Source: Hyphomicrobiales bacterium (GTDB taxonomy: Bacteria > Pseudomonadota > Alphaproteobacteria > Rhizobiales > Beijerinckiaceae). Taken from it: a DNA stretch of 64,000 nucleotides. The notes under the pieces are model-generated. The model was not told the DNA's origin. It made no database searches and saw only the letters and a program-made list of their open reading frames with translations. Location: assembly GCA_900466745.1 (NCBI GenBank), contig UBNE01000009.1:62001-126000 (forward strand). The letters are read 5' to 3'. The number at the start of each line of letters is the position of its first letter. The first letter of the stretch is position 1. Below, piece after piece: positions 35,603 to 43,816 of the stretch. The position numbers and the translations under genes were made by a program.

Positions 35603-36000
35603 TGTCATTCCGGGGCTCGCGCAGCGAGAACCCGGAACCCACGACCGGGTGAGACCGATGCCGTATTTCGTCTATCTCCTCGCCCGAAAGAAGGACGGCA
35701 CGCTTTATTTGAGGGTCACCAATGATCTGGCGAGACGTGTCCATGAACACAAGTCGAAGCAAAATATCGGCTTCACGTCTCGATACGATGTCGACCGCCT
35801 CGTCTGGTACGAGGAATTCGATCGCATCTACGATGCCATCGACCGGGAAAAGTCGGTGAAGAAATGGCGTCGCGCTTGGAAGATCAAGCTGATCGAGGAC
35901 ATGAACCCCGAATGGACGGATCTCTATGAAGGGCTGGCTTGAGCGCGCCTGCCCAGTCGTGGGTTCCGGGTTCTTCGCTGCGCGAAGCCCCGGAATGACA
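35603..36000. mobile_element. 398-bp inverted-repeat element carrying a GIY-YIG gene, inserted in the glc operon
   Basis: The left end (35603-35645) begins TGTCATTCCGGGGC and ends GGAACCCACGAC. The right end (35956-36000) is its reverse complement with two single-base insertions and one mismatch, over 43-45 bases. Each arm also holds a mini-hairpin (CTCGC-GCA-GCGAG on the left, CTTCGC-TGC-GCGAAG on the right). The only gene inside is a 94-residue GIY-YIG protein. The element starts 9 bases after the glcD stop and ends one base before the glcE ribosome site, so removing it would leave a normal tight operon junction. No target-site duplication is obvious. Mobility is inferred. Confidence 0.6.
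35658..35942 (+). CDS. GIY-YIG domain protein (COG2827/UPF0213 type) with altered YIG motif
   Basis: A 94-residue single-domain member of the GIY-YIG nuclease superfamily, about the usual size for the UPF0213 group. The GIY strand is MPYFVYLLARKKDGTLY. The YIG strand reads LYLRVTNDL where the family normally has LYIGVTNDL, so the key glycine is arginine (codon agg, one transition from ggg). The catalytic Arg helix DLARRVHEHK and the C-terminal REKSVKKWRRAWKIKLIE, with the metal-binding Glu, are kept. The ATG at 35658 fits the family start; a GTG at 35649 is also in frame. It is the only gene in the inverted-repeat element and may be an impaired nuclease. Confidence 0.82.
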   Translation: MPYFVYLLARKKDGTLYLRVTNDLARRVHEHKSKQNIGFTSRYDVDRLVWYEEFDRIYDAIDREKSVKKWRRAWKIKLIEDMNPEWTDLYEGLA

Positions 36001-36011
36001 AAGGGGGGAGA

Positions 36012-37199
36012 ATGACCATCCACACCCCCACCACCGAGGCGCAGGCCTGCGCCGTCGTGAAGTCGGTCGTCGACAATCGCGTGCCGCTCACCCTGCGCGG
36101 CGGCGGCACGCGCGCCGGCCTCGGGCGGCCGTCCCAGGCGGCGAGCACGCTCTCCAGCGCCGGCCTCACCGGCATCACCCTCTATGAGCCGGCCGAGATG
36201 GTCATCGCCGCCCGCGCCGGCACGCCGCTCGAGACGGTGCAGGAGGCGCTGGCCGAGCGCGGCCAGATGCTGCCCTTCGAGCCGATGGACCACCGCCCGC
36301 TCTTCGGCACGGACGGCACGCCGACCATCGGCGCCGTCGCCGCCTGCAACATCTCCGGCCCGCGCCGCATCAATGCGGGGGCGGCGCGCGATTCCCTGAT
36401 CGGCATCCGCATGGTCAATGGCCGCGGCGAGATGGTGAAGTCGGGCGGGCGGGTGATGAAGAACGTCACGGGCCTCGACCTGGTGAAGCTGGTCTGCGGC
36501 AGCCACGGCACGCTCGGCTTCCTGACCGAGGTCACCTTCCGCGTGCTGCCGAAGCCGGCTGAGATCGCGACGCTGCAATGGCGCGGGCTCTCCGACGTGG
36601 AGGGCGTCGCGCTGTTGTCGCGGGCGCTGGGTTCGCCTTTCGAGCCGATGGCCGCCGCGCATCTTCCCGCAGGATTGGCCGGCGGGGAGGCCCTGACGCT
36701 CTTGCGGCTGGAGAATTTCCCGGACTCCATCGAATACCGCTCGGGGGAGCTTGCGCTGCAGCTCGGCGAATATGGCGTGCCCGACAAGCTGGAAGGCGAG
36801 CATGGCGCCACGCTCTGGCGCCATATCCGGGACGCGGCCTTCTTCGCCGGGACGGAGGAGGCGGTCTGGCGCCTGTCGCTCAAGCCGACCGACGGCCCGA
36901 AAGCAGCGAGTGCCATCGCGCGCATGCTGCCGGATGCGCGCTGGTTCTACGATTGGGGCGGCGGTCTGGTCTGGCTCGCGGTCCCGGCCGATGGCGATGC
37001 CGGGGCCGCGCCCATCCGCGCAGCGCTGAAGCCGCTCGGGGGCTATGCGACGCTGGTGCGGGCGCCGGACGCCGTGCGTGCCTCGGTCGACGTCTTCCAG
37101 CCACTGTCCGAGCCGCTGATGCGTGTTACGGCCGGTATCAAGAAGAGCTTTGATCCAGCCGGCATCTTGGAGCCAGGCCGGATGTATGCGGGGGTTTGA
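36012..37199 (+). CDS. glcE: Glycolate oxidase subunit GlcE (FAD-binding)
   Basis: A 395-residue FAD-binding partner of GlcD. It has the short FAD_binding_4 module of the family: [16 protein letters not shown] near residue 30 and the conserved [25 protein letters not shown] in the middle, broken here by no frameshift. The C-terminal segment matches the GlcE tail, [17 protein letters not shown]. It lacks the C-terminal FAD-oxidase domain of GlcD, as usual. The ATG at 36012 has GGGGGGAG upstream. Its stop overlaps the next start (TGATG), so translation of the DUF2585 gene is coupled to it. Confidence 0.93.
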   Translation: MTIHTPTTEAQACAVVKSVVDNRVPLTLRGGGTRAGLGRPSQAASTLSSAGLTGITLYEPAEMVIAARAGTPLETVQEALAERGQMLPFEPMDHRPLFGTDGTPTIGAVAACNISGPRRINAGAARDSLIGIRMVNGRGEMVKSGGRVMKNVTGLDLVKLVCGSHGTLGFLTEVTFRVLPKPAEIATLQWRGLSDVEGVALLSRALGSPFEPMAAAHLPAGLAGGEALTLLRLENFPDSIEYRSGELALQLGEYGVPDKLEGEHGATLWRHIRDAAFFAGTEEAVWRLSLKPTDGPKAASAIARMLPDARWFYDWGGGLVWLAVPADGDAGAAPIRAALKPLGGYATLVRAPDAVRASVDVFQPLSEPLMRVTAGIKKSFDPAGILEPGRMYAGV

Positions 37200-37834
37200 T
37201 GGCGCTGACCGAACCGGTTTCCACTGACTTCGCCGCGTCGCGTGCTAGCTGGGCGCAGGGGCGCCTCGGCCTGCTTGCCATCGCCGGGCTGGCGCTGCTG
37301 CTGGTCGCTGCTGCCGCGGCGATCCTGCTCGCCATGGGGCGCGAGCCGATCTGCAAATGCGGTTACGTGAAGTTCTGGCAGGGACAGGTCGTCTCCTCCG
37401 AGAATTCCCAGCATATCGCCGACTGGTACAGCTTCTCGCACATCATCCATGGCTTTCTGTTCTACGGGCTGTTCTGGCTGATCCGTCGCGTCACCGGCCT
37501 GCCGATCAGCTTCGGCGTAGCCCTCCTGCTCTCCATTGTGGTCGAGAGCGCCTGGGAGATCGCCGAGAACTCGCCGGCCGTGATCGACCATTACCGCTCG
37601 GCGACGATCTCGCTCGATTATTACGGCGACAGCGTCCTGAATTCGGTCTGCGACATTCTCTCGATGGTGCTCGGCTTCCTGATCGCCCGCTTGGCGCCGG
37701 TCTGGCTGACGGTTTCGAGCGCGCTCGCGATGGAACTGATCGTCGGCTGGCTGATCCGCGACAACCTGACCCTCAACGTCATCATGCTGCTCTGGCCGAT
37801 GGACTGGATCAAAGCCTGGCAGGGCGGAGCCTGA
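37199..37834 (+). CDS. DUF2585 (UPF0314) family membrane protein
   Basis: A 211-residue inner-membrane protein with five to six hydrophobic segments (about 26-47, 81-96, 101-118 and two near the C terminus). It carries conserved-looking motifs: [32 protein letters not shown] and [17 protein letters not shown]. This is the pattern of the alphaproteobacterial DUF2585 family, whose function is not known to me. The conserved histidine/glutamate set near the membrane could bind a metal or quinone, but that is speculation. Its ATG overlaps the glcE stop and it ends three bases before glcF, so it sits inside the glycolate oxidase operon as a fixed member. Confidence 0.86.
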   Translation: MALTEPVSTDFAASRASWAQGRLGLLAIAGLALLLVAAAAAILLAMGREPICKCGYVKFWQGQVVSSENSQHIADWYSFSHIIHGFLFYGLFWLIRRVTGLPISFGVALLLSIVVESAWEIAENSPAVIDHYRSATISLDYYGDSVLNSVCDILSMVLGFLIARLAPVWLTVSSALAMELIVGWLIRDNLTLNVIMLLWPMDWIKAWQGGA

Positions 37835-37837
37835 GCG

Positions 37838-39211
37838 ATGCAGACCAACTTCACCCCCGAGCGCCTCGCTTCCGATCCGCGCATGCCGGCCTCGGAGAAG
37901 ATCCTCCGGACCTGCGTGCATTGCGGCTTTTGCACCGCGACCTGCCCGACCTATCTGCTGCTCGGCGACGAGCTCGATTCCCCGCGCGGGCGCATCTACC
38001 TGATCAAGGACATGCTGGAGAACGGCAAGCCCGCCACCGACGAGGTGGTCAAGCATGTCGACCGCTGCCTCTCCTGCCTCTCCTGCATGTCGACCTGCCC
38101 CTCGGGCGTGCATTACATGCACCTCGTCGACCATGCCCGCGCCCATATCGAGGAGACCTATCGGCGCTCCTGGTCCGACCGGCTGCTGCGCAAGCTGCTG
38201 GCGGCGATCCTGCCCTATCCGAACCGCTTCCGCGCGGCGATGCTGGCGGCGCTGCCGGCGAAGCCGCTTGCCCCGCTCCTCGGCATGCTGCCGGCCGTCG
38301 GGCCGCGCCTGAAGGCGATGCTGGCGCTGGCGCCCGTCCGCCTGCCGACGCGCTCGGCGATGGAAGGGCCGCAGAGCTTCCCGCCGCCGGCCGGGCGATC
38401 GAAACGCGTCGCGCTGCTCTCGGGCTGCGCCCAGCCGGTGCTCGACCCGGCGATCAACGAGGCGACGATCCGCCTGCTCAACCGCCACGGCGTCGAGGTG
38501 GTGCTGCCGAAGGGGGAGGGCTGCTGCGGCGCGCTCGTCCACCATATGGGCCAGGAGCACGATGCCCTGTCCTTCGCCCGCGCGAACATCGACGCCTGGA
38601 CGGCGGAGATCGAGGGCGAGGGGCTCGACGCCATCCTGATCACGGCCTCGGGCTGCGGCACGACGATCAAGGATTACGGTTTCATGTTCCGCAACGAGCC
38701 CGCCTATGCCGGAAAGGCGGAGACGGTCTCGGGCCTGGCGAAGGACGTCACCGAGTTCCTGGAGACGCTGGAGCTCTCGACAGTGCGCGATGTCGCCATG
38801 CCGATCGCCTATCACTCCGCCTGCTCGATGCAGCACGGCCAGCAGCTCAAGGACGGGCCGAAGCGCCTGCTCTCCGGCGCCGGCTTCAAGGTCAAGGAAG
38901 TGCCGGAGGGCCATATCTGCTGCGGCTCGGCCGGCGTCTACAACATCCTCCAGCCCGAGATCGCCGGCCGGCTGCGCGAGCGCAAGGTCGGCCATATCGA
39001 GCGGACCAAGCCGATGCTGGTCGCGACCGGCAATATCGGCTGCATGACCCAGCTCGCGAAGGGTTTTTCGGACAAGGGCGCCACGACGCCGGTGGTTCAT
39101 ACCGCGGAACTGCTCGACTGGGCGACGGGTGGACCCTTGCCGGAGAAGCTGGCGCGAGCGGGGATCGCGGATCGGCCTTTGCGGGGAGAGGCGCTGACGG
39201 CCGCCGAATAG
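37838..39211 (+). CDS. glcF: Glycolate oxidase iron-sulfur subunit GlcF
   Basis: A 457-residue electron-transfer subunit. Two 4Fe-4S clusters are held by [14 protein letters not shown] (about residues 26-39) and [14 protein letters not shown] (about 76-89). Two cysteine-rich CCG domains follow, with [11 protein letters not shown] and [10 protein letters not shown], as in heterodisulfide reductase-type subunits. Electrons from GlcD flavin pass through it to the membrane quinone pool. It starts three bases after the DUF2585 stop. A GC-rich hairpin at 39215-39233 lies right after its stop. Confidence 0.95.
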   Translation: MQTNFTPERLASDPRMPASEKILRTCVHCGFCTATCPTYLLLGDELDSPRGRIYLIKDMLENGKPATDEVVKHVDRCLSCLSCMSTCPSGVHYMHLVDHARAHIEETYRRSWSDRLLRKLLAAILPYPNRFRAAMLAALPAKPLAPLLGMLPAVGPRLKAMLALAPVRLPTRSAMEGPQSFPPPAGRSKRVALLSGCAQPVLDPAINEATIRLLNRHGVEVVLPKGEGCCGALVHHMGQEHDALSFARANIDAWTAEIEGEGLDAILITASGCGTTIKDYGFMFRNEPAYAGKAETVSGLAKDVTEFLETLELSTVRDVAMPIAYHSACSMQHGQQLKDGPKRLLSGAGFKVKEVPEGHICCGSAGVYNILQPEIAGRLRERKVGHIERTKPMLVATGNIGCMTQLAKGFSDKGATTPVVHTAELLDWATGGPLPEKLARAGIADRPLRGEALTAAE

Positions 39212-39214
39212 CCG

Positions 39215-39233
39215 CCTTCTCCCCTCGGGGGAG
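39215..39233 (+). terminator. Candidate hairpin after glcF
   Basis: TTCTCCCC-TCG-GGGGAGAA is a perfect 8-base stem with a 3-base loop, four bases after the glcF stop. No U-tract follows, so intrinsic termination is doubtful. It may instead be an mRNA 3'-end stabiliser or a repeat fragment (compare ctctcccggagggagag at 15333). Confidence 0.4.
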
Positions 39234-39279
39234 AAGGGATCGCGCTTGCCCGTCGCGTCTGTGCAGGCTACCGAGCGCG

Positions 39280-39315
39280 GTGTTGGTTCGTGTTGTCTTT
39301 TGTGCTGACCAACAC
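39280..39315 (+). promoter_or_regulatory. Inverted repeat in the hisS leader
   Basis: GTGTTGGT (39280-39287) pairs with ACCAACAC (39308-39315) across a 20-base U-rich loop. It lies 28 bases upstream of the hisS start and 64 bases after the preceding hairpin. It could fold in the mRNA leader or bind a protein. No His-codon leader peptide is visible. Confidence 0.35.
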
Positions 39316-39342
39316 AAACCTACAAAGCGAAACGAATTGCCC

Positions 39343-40917
39343 ATGTCCGCCGACAAATCCGCCCCTGCCAAGCTGAAGGCCCGCCAGCCGCGCGGCTTCG
39401 TCGATCGCGGCCCGGCCGATGTCGCCGCGACCGAGCGCATGCTCGCCGTCATCCGCGAGAGCTTCGCGGTCTATGGCTTCGATCCGGTGGAGACGCCCTT
39501 CGTCGAGTACACCGACGCGCTCGGAAAATTCCTGCCGGATCAGGACCGGCCGAACGAGGGCGTCTTCTCCTTCCAGGACGATGACGAGCAGTGGCTCTCG
39601 CTGCGCTACGACCTGACGGCGCCGCTCGCCCGCTATGTCGCGGAGAATTTCGACGCGCTGCCGAAGCCCTATCGCAGCTATCGCGTCGGCTATGTCTTCC
39701 GCAACGAGAAGCCCGGGCCGGGCCGCTTCCGCCAGTTCATGCAGTTCGACGCCGATATCGTCGGTTCGGGCAGCGTCGCCGGCGATGCCGAGATCTGCAT
39801 GCTCGCCGCCGACACCATGGAGAAGCTCGGCATCAAGCGCGGCGACTATGTCGTGAAGGTCAACAACCGCAAGGTGCTGGACGGCGTGATGGATGCGGCG
39901 GGCATCGACCCTGCGGCTCGGCTGACGGTCCTGCGCGCGATCGACAAGGCCGACAAGTTCCCGCTGGAGGAGGTTCGCAAGCTCCTCGGCGACGGCCGCA
40001 AGGACGAGAGCGGCGACTTCACCAAGGGCGCGGGCCTGTCCGATGCCCAGTCCGACCGCATCCTGCGCTATCTCGAACTCGGCCAGACGCTCGCCGAGCT
40101 GGGCAAGACGAACGCCCAGGACAGCGAAGGCTCGGCCAGACTCTCCGCCTCGGCGCTCGCCGACCTGCGCGGCCTCGTCGAGGGCGCCGAAAACGGCCAG
40201 GCCGGCATCGCGGAACTGGAGCAGATCCGCGAATTGATCACCGCGGCCGGCTATCTCGGCCGGATCATCATCGACCCCTCCGTCGTCCGCGGCCTCGAAT
40301 ACTACACCGGCCCGGTCTACGAGGTGGAGCTGACCTTCCCGGTCACCAACGAGGACGGGCAGGTGGTGCGCTTCGGCTCTGTCGCCGGCGGCGGGCGCTA
40401 TGACGGCCTGGTCGGCCGCTTCCGGCCGGAGCCGGTGCCGGCGACCGGCTTCTCGATCGGCGTCTCGCGGCTCTATTCGGCGCTGAAGGCGGTGAAGTCG
40501 CCGATCGTCGACAGCCGGAACGAACTGCCGCTCGTCGTCGTGACCGCGATGGACAACAAGTCGCCGGAGTTCATGCCGGGCTATCAGGCGATGGTCTCGG
40601 CGCTGCGGCAGGCGAAGGATGCGGACGGCCGGCCGTTGCTGCGCGCCGATCTCTATCTCGGCGCCTCCGGCTTCAACGCCCAGATGAAATATGCCGACCG
40701 GCGCGGCGCGGTCTGCGCGGTCATTCAGGGCTCCTCCGAGCGCGAGGCCGGCACGGTGGTCATCAAGGACCTGGTCCTCGGCGCCGAGCTCGCCGCCGCC
40801 GGCCGCGACGTCAAGGATTCGGCCGAGCACAAGGCCAAGCAGGCGCAGGCGCAGTTCGCGGTGCCGGTGGCGGAGCTGGTCGCGGGCGTGAAGCAGGTGC
40901 TGGCACGGCACGAATGA
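39343..40917 (+). CDS. hisS: Histidyl-tRNA synthetase
   Basis: A 524-residue class II synthetase that charges tRNA-His. Motif 2 is [18 protein letters not shown]. The His-A region appears as [13 protein letters not shown], and motif 3 as [11 protein letters not shown]-terminal anticodon-binding domain follows from about residue 415. It is longer than the roughly 425-residue enteric form because of an insertion (about 190-270). It belongs to the alphaproteobacterial branch that resembles eukaryotic HisRS. The ATG at 39343 is preceded by only a weak ribosome site and a leader inverted repeat. It heads hisS-hisZ-hisG, linking charging of histidine to its synthesis. Confidence 0.95.
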   Translation: MSADKSAPAKLKARQPRGFVDRGPADVAATERMLAVIRESFAVYGFDPVETPFVEYTDALGKFLPDQDRPNEGVFSFQDDDEQWLSLRYDLTAPLARYVAENFDALPKPYRSYRVGYVFRNEKPGPGRFRQFMQFDADIVGSGSVAGDAEICMLAADTMEKLGIKRGDYVVKVNNRKVLDGVMDAAGIDPAARLTVLRAIDKADKFPLEEVRKLLGDGRKDESGDFTKGAGLSDAQSDRILRYLELGQTLAELGKTNAQDSEGSARLSASALADLRGLVEGAENGQAGIAELEQIRELITAAGYLGRIIIDPSVVRGLEYYTGPVYEVELTFPVTNEDGQVVRFGSVAGGGRYDGLVGRFRPEPVPATGFSIGVSRLYSALKAVKSPIVDSRNELPLVVVTAMDNKSPEFMPGYQAMVSALRQAKDADGRPLLRADLYLGASGFNAQMKYADRRGAVCAVIQGSSEREAGTVVIKDLVLGAELAAAGRDVKDSAEHKAKQAQAQFAVPVAELVAGVKQVLARHE

Positions 40918-41043
40918 GGGCGGCCGTGCTCGGGCTCGATCCGGCATGACGCCGAAAAGTCCCGTTCACCCATTTCCCTCAAATCCCTCGAAAATCCTCC
41001 GCACCGCTGCTAGGACGACGCTCGCAACAGGACAGGACGACCC

Positions 41044-42156
41044 GTGCCCGCAAGCCGCGCCAGCATCGACACCGTGATCGCGCTCCTCGCGGGCGAAGGC
41101 TACGCCCGTGCCGAGCCCGCCATTCTCCAGCCCGCCGACGTGTTCCTCGATCTTTCGGGCGAGGACATCCGCCGCCGCATCTTCATGACGCAGGATGCCG
41201 AGGGCCGCGACTGGTGCCTGAGGCCCGAATACACCATCCCCGTCGCGCTCGATCATATCGCCTCGGGCTCGACCGAGCCGGCGGCTTACGCCTATGCCGG
41301 CCCGGTCTTCCGCATGCGTTCCGGCGAGCCGGGCGAGTTCCGCCAGGCCGGGCTGGAATCCTTCGGCCGCGCCGACTTCACCGCCACCGACGCCGAGATC
41401 ATGGCGCTGGCCATCGAGGCCGCCGCCGCGCTCGGGCTCGAGGCCCCGCGCATCGTCATGGGCGACGTCGCGCTGCTCGGCGCCCTGCTCGACCGGCTCG
41501 CCGTCCCGCAAGGCGCGCGCCGCCGGCTCGCGCGCGCCATCGTGCAGGGCAAGGGCGCCGACGCCGTCGCCGCGCTCGACCCGCCGGCGCCGGACGGGGA
41601 GGCGGCCCATGCCGGCCTGCTCAAGGCGCTGGAGGGGCAAGACCCCAAGGCCGCCCGCGCCTTCGTCGAGGACGTGCTCTCGATCGCCGGCATCTCGACG
41701 GTCGGCGGGCGCAGCGCCGCCGATATCGCCGAGCGTTTCCTCGCCCGCGCCGCCGAGCGCGAGAATCCGGTGAACGACGACGTCAAGACGCTGCTCGGCC
41801 GGGTGCTGGCCGTGTCCGGCGATCCCGACGCCGCCTCCGCCTCGCTCCGGGCCCTGGCCGACCAGGCCGCGCTCGACCTGAACCGCGAGCTCGACGCCTT
41901 CGACGAGCGCACCGGCTTCCTCGCCGCGCGCGGCGTCGATGTCGGCGCGATCCAGTTCTCCGCCGGTTTCGCCCGCAATCTCAACTACTACACCGGCTTC
42001 ATCTTCGAATTGCACGATCCGGCCCGCGGCGACGGCAAGCCGGCGGCCGGCGGCGGGCGCTACGACAACCTGCTCGGCCGCCTCGGCGCGCAGCGGGCGA
42101 TTCCCGCGGTCGGCGCCTCGCTCTGGCTCGATCGCCTGGCGGGAGAGGCCCCATGA
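41044..42156 (+). CDS. hisZ: ATP phosphoribosyltransferase regulatory subunit HisZ
   Basis: A 370-residue HisRS-like protein without aminoacylation activity, which forms the allosteric partner of HisG. The HisRS core is visible in [42 protein letters not shown] and [14 protein letters not shown]. The signature loops needed for tRNA charging and the anticodon domain are missing. The start is a GTG at 41044 after AGGACAGG. It overlaps hisG by four bases (ATGA), so both subunits are made together. It is a paralogue of the adjacent hisS, probably by ancient duplication. Confidence 0.93.
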   Translation: MPASRASIDTVIALLAGEGYARAEPAILQPADVFLDLSGEDIRRRIFMTQDAEGRDWCLRPEYTIPVALDHIASGSTEPAAYAYAGPVFRMRSGEPGEFRQAGLESFGRADFTATDAEIMALAIEAAAALGLEAPRIVMGDVALLGALLDRLAVPQGARRRLARAIVQGKGADAVAALDPPAPDGEAAHAGLLKALEGQDPKAARAFVEDVLSIAGISTVGGRSAADIAERFLARAAERENPVNDDVKTLLGRVLAVSGDPDAASASLRALADQAALDLNRELDAFDERTGFLAARGVDVGAIQFSAGFARNLNYYTGFIFELHDPARGDGKPAAGGGRYDNLLGRLGAQRAIPAVGASLWLDRLAGEAP

Positions 42157-43142
42157 CCCAAGCGCCCCAGGCCAATCGCGCGCCGCTCGTCCTCGCCGTT
42201 CCCTCCAAGGGACGGCTGCAGGAGAACGCCACGGCCTTCTTCGGCCGGGCCGGGCTGAAATTCGTCAAGGCCAGCGGCGAGCGCGGCTATCGCGGCGCCA
42301 TCGCGGGCGTGGAGGGAGCCGAGGTCGCCTTCCTCTCGGCCTCGGAGATCGTCGCGCAGCTCGCCTCGGGCGCGGCCCATCTCGGCGTCACCGGCGAGGA
42401 TCTGGTGCGCGAGCAGTTGTCTGACGCCGATGCGGCGGTGGAGATGCTGACCCCGCTCGGCTTCGGCCACGCCAATGTCGTCGTCGCCGTGCCGCAGGCC
42501 TGGATCGACGTCCGCACCATGGCCGATCTCGAGGACGTCGCCTCGACCATGCGCGCCCGCCACGGCCGCAAGCTGCGGGTCGCCACCAAATATGTGAACC
42601 TGACCCGCCGCTTCTTCGCGCAGCACGGGCTGGCGGATTACCGCATCGTCGAGAGCCTGGGCGCGACGGAAGGAGCCCCCGCCGCCGGCACGGCCGAGAT
42701 CGTCGTCGACATCACCACCACCGGCGCGACGCTCGCCGCCAATGCGCTGAAGGTGCTCGACGACGGCGTCATGCTCGCTTCGGAAGCGAATCTCGTCGCC
42801 TCGGCGCGCGCCCCCTGGGGGGATCGCGCCCGCGCCGCGGTGCGCACCATCCTCTCCCGCATCGCGGCGGAGGAGGAGGCGCGCACCATCCGCGAGATCC
42901 GCGCTAGGCTCGAGCTGGATGCGGCGGCGCTCGCGGCTTTGACGGAACGCTTCGGGGCGCGTCTGCCCTTCGGGCCGCCGACAGCCGGCGCGCCGCTGAC
43001 CCTGCATTGCCCGGACAAGGCGGTTTTCGCGCTGGTCGAGGAGCTGGCAGGCAGGGGCGCCGACGACATCACCGTCACTGCGCCGGCCTATGTCTTCCGC
43101 CGTGCGAACCGGCTGCTGGAGCGGCTCGACGCCCGGATCTGA
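42153..43142 (+). CDS. hisG: ATP phosphoribosyltransferase catalytic subunit HisG
   Basis: The first step of histidine synthesis, joining ATP and PRPP. The catalytic core has [16 protein letters not shown] (about 14-29), [10 protein letters not shown], and the PRPP-binding segment [13 protein letters not shown] [19 protein letters not shown] with [11 protein letters not shown]. At 329 residues it is about 100 longer than the short HisG that usually pairs with HisZ. The extra C-terminal part ([20 protein letters not shown] and onwards) looks like a small alpha/beta regulatory-type domain. Its ATG overlaps the hisZ stop. Confidence 0.92.
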   Translation: MTQAPQANRAPLVLAVPSKGRLQENATAFFGRAGLKFVKASGERGYRGAIAGVEGAEVAFLSASEIVAQLASGAAHLGVTGEDLVREQLSDADAAVEMLTPLGFGHANVVVAVPQAWIDVRTMADLEDVASTMRARHGRKLRVATKYVNLTRRFFAQHGLADYRIVESLGATEGAPAAGTAEIVVDITTTGATLAANALKVLDDGVMLASEANLVASARAPWGDRARAAVRTILSRIAAEEEARTIREIRARLELDAAALAALTERFGARLPFGPPTAGAPLTLHCPDKAVFALVEELAGRGADDITVTAPAYVFRRANRLLERLDARI

Positions 43143-43264
43143 TGCGTGCGCGGGCACCCGGGCTGCACGCTTTTCCATGCGGCAGCCTTGATCCCGAACC
43201 AATTGGCCTCTAGGCGTTGAACCATGAAGGGGCCCGTGGCGCTTTCGCGCGCGTGAATGCAGGT

Positions 43265-43759
43265 ATGATGACGATGACTCCACGCCTTGGCTTTGCCGCC
43301 GTCCTCGCCGCGCTGGTCGCGCCGATGCTGGTTCCGGGAGAAGCCGCGGCGCAGCGCCGCCAGCAGATGCCGTCCCGCCAGGAGCTGGGCGGCGGCAACA
43401 CCCCGATCCCGCTGCCGCAGCAGGAGAAGACCTTTCCCGTCGGCGCGAGCTGGAGCGTCGTCCAACTCAACGGCAAGCCGGTCTATGACCGCCGCGCCAC
43501 TCTGCTGATCGACCAGAATCTGCGCGGCACCGGCTTCGGCGGCTGCAACACCTTCTCGGCTGCCGCCTATCCGCTGCGCCAGCAGGGCTTCGCGGTCGGC
43601 CCCCTCGCGATCACCAAGCGCAGTTGCGACAAGGCCACCCTCGATTTCGAGCGCTCCTTCCTGATGGCGCTGCGGGCCACCCAGAAATGGGACATGGTCA
43701 ACGGCCGGCTCGTCCTCAAGGGCGGCGCCGGCGAGCTGGTGCTCAGCCGCTCGCTCTGA
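43265..43759 (+). CDS. Exported META domain-containing protein
   Basis: A 164-residue secreted or periplasmic protein. A signal peptide (about residues 1-30, GFAAVLAALVAPMLVPGEAAA) is followed by a short Pro/Gln-rich linker. A META domain fills about residues 65-163: WSVVQLNGKPV, GFGGCNTFSAAA, and a final LVLKGGAGELVLSRS. The CNTFS and KRSC cysteines may form a disulfide. META proteins relate to HslJ-type stress-linked envelope proteins, and function here is unknown. Three near starts exist (43265, 43268, 43274); the first is used. A strong intrinsic terminator follows at 43788-43816. Confidence 0.8.
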   Translation: MMTMTPRLGFAAVLAALVAPMLVPGEAAAQRRQQMPSRQELGGGNTPIPLPQQEKTFPVGASWSVVQLNGKPVYDRRATLLIDQNLRGTGFGGCNTFSAAAYPLRQQGFAVGPLAITKRSCDKATLDFERSFLMALRATQKWDMVNGRLVLKGGAGELVLSRSL

Positions 43760-43787
43760 GCCGCTTCGGAAACGCCGTTTCGAGCGT

Positions 43788-43816
43788 CGGCCGCCTTCAG
43801 GCGGCCGGCGTTTTTT
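43788..43816 (+). terminator. Intrinsic terminator of the META-domain gene
   Basis: CGGCCGCCT-TC-AGGCGGCCG (43788-43807) is a perfect 9-base stem, followed by GCG and six T at 43811-43816. It lies 29 bases after the META gene stop and overlaps the last codons of the converging ABC gene. Confidence 0.85.
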
